Program-made: the position numbers and the translations under genes
Assembly: GCA_947652605.1 (NCBI GenBank)
Contig: OX393579.1
Location: 2,356,001-2,420,000, forward strand
Length of the DNA: 64,000 nt
Reading direction: 5' to 3'
Source of the DNA: Elmis aenea
Taxonomy: Eukaryota > Arthropoda > Insecta > Coleoptera > Elmidae
The notes under the pieces: model-generated
What the model was told of the DNA's origin: nothing
The model's input: only the letters and a program-made list of their open reading frames with translations
Database searches by the model: none
Shown here: one piece after another, positions 59,435 through 64,000 of the stretch
Layout: each line of letters opens with the position of its first letter
Numbering within the stretch: the first letter of the stretch is position 1

Positions 59435-62400
59435 GTAAAAGGACGTTCCAATTAAAAATACTATGGATGGTTATTTTATTGTGTATGGTACAATTTTATA
59501 GTTTAATCGTATAAATATAGCACGTGGGATTCATTTGCTTTATTATTATAATATAATATTGCAATTATAATTGACCACTTATTTGTGTTTTCATTAAGCA
59601 CTCGTAAGAGTATAAAAGCTTGCCATATGTCTTTTTTACCGTAAGATTTTTTTTTTGGAGGTGTAATCTGCTATAATTTTTCCCAAAAACACTCGCAGCA
59701 CTTCTAACACGTTTGTTATTGTCAGGAACAACGTACTCACCCAGAATAATCAAGTTTTACGACATCCCCATTTCTATAGAATATAATTTAAGTATCCAAC
59801 TGGGACCCAACCTAGTACACTCTTCTCAAAACTAGATTTTTATGGGCGATTTCTGAAGCGATCATGATAAGCTTACGTAAAACGTCTCGTTGCGCGTTAA
59901 ATAACTCCTCATAGCTTTTATAAACCAAAAATATTACAGAGCTTTTATATACTGAAATGTTCCTTATCTAACAGTGCAGCTTAGGTATTAAATTTAAGTT
60001 ATGTTCTTTGGGCTTTTGTAAGCAAAATGAACGATTGTCCTTACGCGATTTGTCTTAATTTGAACACACTTTTTTTTCATGGTCGCGGAAGCTCTGAAAA
60101 CATAATTCAAAATGATCACATGAGGAGGTCTTACAGAGATTAGCGTCTGGAAACCGCTTATTGGAATCAACTGCAGGAAAGCGCGCGTGGCTCTATTGTA
60201 TAGGACGTCTCCAATAACGTCCCGGTGGTGTTTTATTTTAGTCTAGAATTTAGAGAGTCTAGACAGCAATCTGGGGATGGCGAATAGATTTTAGTTACCG
60301 TGCCAAAAGATGTGAAATATTTGCAATTTGTTTTCAGTTGTGCCATGAGGCAATGAATATTTAGGATTGTTTAATGCTTAATGCATTTTTAGTGTATCTG
60401 AGATGCAAATATTTATCGTGATTCACTAAAGTTCAAAGTCAGTTTTAATAATAAGATTGACTTGGTGAGATTTTAGCAAGCGATGAAATTCATTTCTTCT
60501 CTTAAATGCACTGTTTAGTCTTTGTTTTTACTACTTATTGCTTTTATTAAGTTAAAAATTATTTTTTTAGACATGCAAGTTGTTATAAGTGTATGACTTG
60601 CCTTAACATTAACAAATTAAAGTCAAATATCCCAATATTGGGTACAAAGTTTTGATTTGACCTGTGTTAGTGTTATTAATTTTAAAACGATTATGAGCGA
60701 GTTGTCTGCATGACTTGGAACTAACAAACATCCAACAAATATTGCCTATTGAGGTAAATGATTTTTAACTAAACTTCTTGACAGTATACTTTAAATGAAT
60801 CACTTAAAAAATTCAAACATTCATAAGATTAAACTTTATGTAAGTCGTGTTAAAAACTTGTAGTAATAGTTTTTTGAAAAGTGTAATGTATGTTTTTCTG
60901 TAATGATTGTATTTATTATTTCATTTTATGTTTAGCTGCTCACAATTCCTAACATGAAGAGGGTAATGGATTGTCATTTATTTAGTTTTTTCATACCCCG
61001 ATAATTCTTTAGAATATCTCATCCAAAAAAACTTTGTATATGCATTTACTCTGGACCAAAAGTCGTAAAAGTTTTGTGGACTAGACTTAGTATATTAAAT
61101 GTTTACTTCGCTACAGAGTTAAAAGCAAAAACAATTTTTTTGAAAGAGCTTATTGGCAGTTCGCCCTCAAGTTTCATATGAAAAATTGTAAATTAGCTCC
61201 ATAAAACAGAAATGCAGATTGTCACAAAAAATATACGTTATACGTTTTCACTAATTATTCTACCTGTTTTAAAATATGAAATAATGTTTTGCCTCCCGCG
61301 TGTTTAAAATTATGTTGATTACAGCGAATTATTAGACTTTTCTTAAAAATACGTAACTTTATTATTCTCAGGTAATTTTATTTCAAATCAAACATTGTAC
61401 ACCCTCGAAAAATCCAGTCCAAATTAAAATCAATGTAGCCAGCCACTCAAAGAAAATTTCAAGGGTTGACTTATTAAACCGTACTTGAAATAACAAATCA
61501 GATTTAACAAAAAAAAAAGCTTCAACGTAGCTCACTGTAATTGGTCGTAAATTGCAGAGGTATAAGGGAAATGAAACCACTTGGTACGTTCGTTATGTTA
61601 GTTTTTGCTTCGTATATTAATGTTATAAGTTATAATGCTCAGACGAAGGTTTTTGTTACGAAATTGTTTTGTTAATTTTAATTGCAAGTTTCTTTATTAA
61701 ATCGACTTTTGTTATGTTATTGTAGGAAAACATTTTGTAATCAAATTAACCACAAAAGGGACAGCTTAAATAATGCTTCCCCTAAGTTTTATTTTCTCTC
61801 TTAGCATTTTTTTTTAAATATTCTTTGTTTATTAAGACGGCTACAGTATTTTGTAATTTAATGTCAGTTGTAATTACTTTCAATCTAAGTAAGAAGCGTG
61901 TAACTAAGTTCTTTAGAAATATTAGCTCGTATGTAAAAAAAGGGCTTTAGAAGGGATAAAAATACATGACAAATTACCAGCGGAATCTTCGAACGGATAG
62001 GTTTTAGCTGTTGATGTCATTACATGAACAGCTTCCGGTGTATTATGAAACCTCCTTTCTTGCGGACGTTTTTATCAACCCGAACATGCCATGCACGAGA
62101 CACGTATTAAACGATCATCCGTAACTTAGATAGTTAATGATCATTTCCACGAACGCCGTGGGGTTTGGCTCAACTGAATTTCAGTTACCGCCCTTAAAAA
62201 AGGGGTATTAAATTGAGAAGGTTTTTGCTTGCATCATATAGAAGTGTTAATTACAAATAACAAAAAGGGGATGTGACTGCAAATATTCTAATGGCAAAAT
62301 TATTTTGAAAACAATTTTAAATGCGAGATTCTTAGATTAATTTCGGTTCCATGTTGTATGATCAGAGATGGGCAAAATTGAAAATCGACTAAAATATGTA

Positions 62401-64000
62401 TTAGTTAAAGTTAAAACTTTTAAATTACTCATCTCCCATTCTTATAAAACATTTTATATGGTAGGTCTTTCATAAATCTCATCCAGTTTATCTTAAGGCC
62501 ATCTTTAGTTTCGCCGTCAGTATTTTTCTTGTTATTTTAAACTGCCTCTTCTAGAATTTCTAACGGGTTTACTTTCATGGGGTAATTTAAAGCAATATTT
62601 TAATATCTTGACTTAAATATTATAAATAGTAAAAACGATATGGTCTGTAACTGAAGCTTGCTTAAACTCCCAATTCGTATCGCCTAAAACGACTCATGTG
62701 TTTTTCTTGCAAAGAAATTATGTTTATGTAATATTGTATCGTGTAGAAAATTGTCTCTTAATAAATAATAACTTGTTAATCATCTCGAATAAGGCAGTCT
62801 TTCGGAAACCGATTTGCACGTCAACACCGGACTGTAGTTGTTACATATATCAATCAAATTTTGGTTTAATAATAGCTGGACAACCAAAAATTATAGTTGT
62901 ACTAACAATATTCATAAAAATGTCAAAGAAGAGAGAAAATAATGCTTTTCCGTTGTATTATTTTATGCAACCCATAATTTCCTCAAGTAATTTTACTTAA
63001 TAAAATTTGTATTGAAAGAAACGCGGTAAAAATATTGTTACATACAAATCTTTCAAACTGGATTGTTAAACCGGGGTGGTTAATTAGTCTTAATCTGCTT
63101 TTTAATTTCAACCATTGCAAAACGTACATCAGCGGGTTACAAACTGTTAATGTTTGTTAACCATTTCTTTATTTGTACCTGATCGTAAGAAAATTTGTGT
63201 GTAGAAAAATCAGTTACGGGAAATTATCACAGGCCTTGGAAAGAAAATTGCGATGTTTTTCGGTCAATTTCTTACGTGTAACCTAAATCTTCGAAAAGTT
63301 GCCGTTTAAAGATTCCTTAATCGTGTGCAGATCTGCAGATGTCTGTAAATGAAGTATCAATCTAAACTTCAGTATCGTTTAAACTCAGAAACTTACCTAC
63401 TTATTCAACATAATCGGGAAATAAAATGGACGTACTTTTTCTGAAAGCCGGATTTCCTCATAACTTGGTGCAGTGTACTTTTTTACGACCACTTGCAGTT
63501 CGGGCAAATTGAATACGTCGTGAGTTTTACTCCTAAACATAATGAAGCGAGAATAAGATTTTTATCACGAAATTGTAAAGGACGAGATGAATTTATATCG
63601 GAAGTGGAACTGGTTTTTAAACACGACTTTGTAAATAAAGTTTAACATTTTTAGCGCAACGTGGTATATACTGTAGCAGAATGTGTTTTAACCTTTGGGT
63701 CGTTTTCTCGAGGGTGGCTATTTGCGATGTCCCTTGGGGTTGAAACACATTTTTCAATTTGAAAATATGGCGGAAATGAAGTTTAAATTTTCACGTAATT
63801 TTATACTAGACCCAGTAAAATTATTTTATGTATTATTGCATTAATTTTAAAAACAAGTTACCTCAAAAATTAAACATACAAAGCATTCCTTTTATATACA
63901 GAAATACGTGCAGAATTGTGGATTCTCTCCTACAGAATTAACAGTACCAATGTTTAAAATATTAGCGAGTCCTTGTTGTACAACGAAGTAAACGTTTGTA
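59435..64000. other. AT-rich non-coding stretch
   Basis: No gene recognised. A hAT-like tip CAGAGATGGGCAAA at about 62363 is followed some 55 bp later by ACTCATCTC, but there is no matching target duplication. The 100-codon frame at 62698-63000 begins at GTG rather than ATG and has random AT-rich composition. 61960-62240 is somewhat less AT-rich. Confidence 0.45.

Noticed and set aside
62363..62433. Possible tiny hAT element (CAGAGATGGGC ... ACTCATCTC)
   Set aside because: The inverted match is poor and the flanking 8-mers differ.
62698..63000. 100-codon plus-strand frame
   Set aside because: It begins at GTG, has low-complexity hydrophobic composition and no family features.

Overview
This window looks like AT-rich nuclear DNA from an insect, possibly a beetle. 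That rests on the composition, the mix of transposon ends (many CAGGGTG-type termini with TA flanks, several hAT ends with 8-bp target duplications, a LINE relic) and the lack of long reading frames. The species cannot be named from sequence alone. No complete host protein-coding gene, rRNA or tRNA could be recognised. The sequence is best read as intronic or intergenic DNA carrying many mobile-element insertions.

Layout, left to right. 1060-1841: a hAT-type non-autonomous element with a perfect 8-bp target duplication, filled with ATATCG-rich flanks and a roughly 70-bp minisatellite. 8101-8335 and 8985-9555: two more short hAT-type elements, the second built from GCTCC-rich ends. 16586-16689: a small inverted repeat. 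18531-20667: a near-perfect 2.1-kb palindrome, with arms of about 1.06 kb and a 24-nt centre, ending in CAGGGTGAGT; it is the most striking structure here. 28518-29108 and 38132-38375: two terminal-inverted-repeat elements with the same CAGGGTG tips and the same TATA flanks. 36180-36307: a 15-bp C-rich tandem repeat. 47439-49164: a hAT element with intact ends and target duplication, holding a THAP zinc-finger first exon and a broken hAT dimerisation domain, both on the minus strand. 49478-50300: the 3' part of a LINE reverse transcriptase gene, minus strand. About 28.0-28.5, 43.0-43.5, 54.6 and 59.2-59.4 kb: copies of an old dispersed repeat.

A host gene may pass through the window. Five short segments with strong acceptor and donor sites (3061-3096, 5391-5471, 6039-6131, 32775-32831, 50327-50389) are all multiples of three. 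They join in one open phase into a predicted protein of about 104 residues with a signal-peptide-like start and no ATG in the candidate leader exon. Splice-like pairs arise by chance in DNA this AT-rich, and other equally strong pairs do not fit the chain, so this stays a hypothesis needing RNA evidence. Several less AT-rich islands (about 25.2-25.6, 26.8-28.0, 32.0-32.6, 44.4-44.9, 50.5-51.1 and 57.6-58.1 kb) are candidate regulatory modules. I found no clear evidence of a new multi-gene system.
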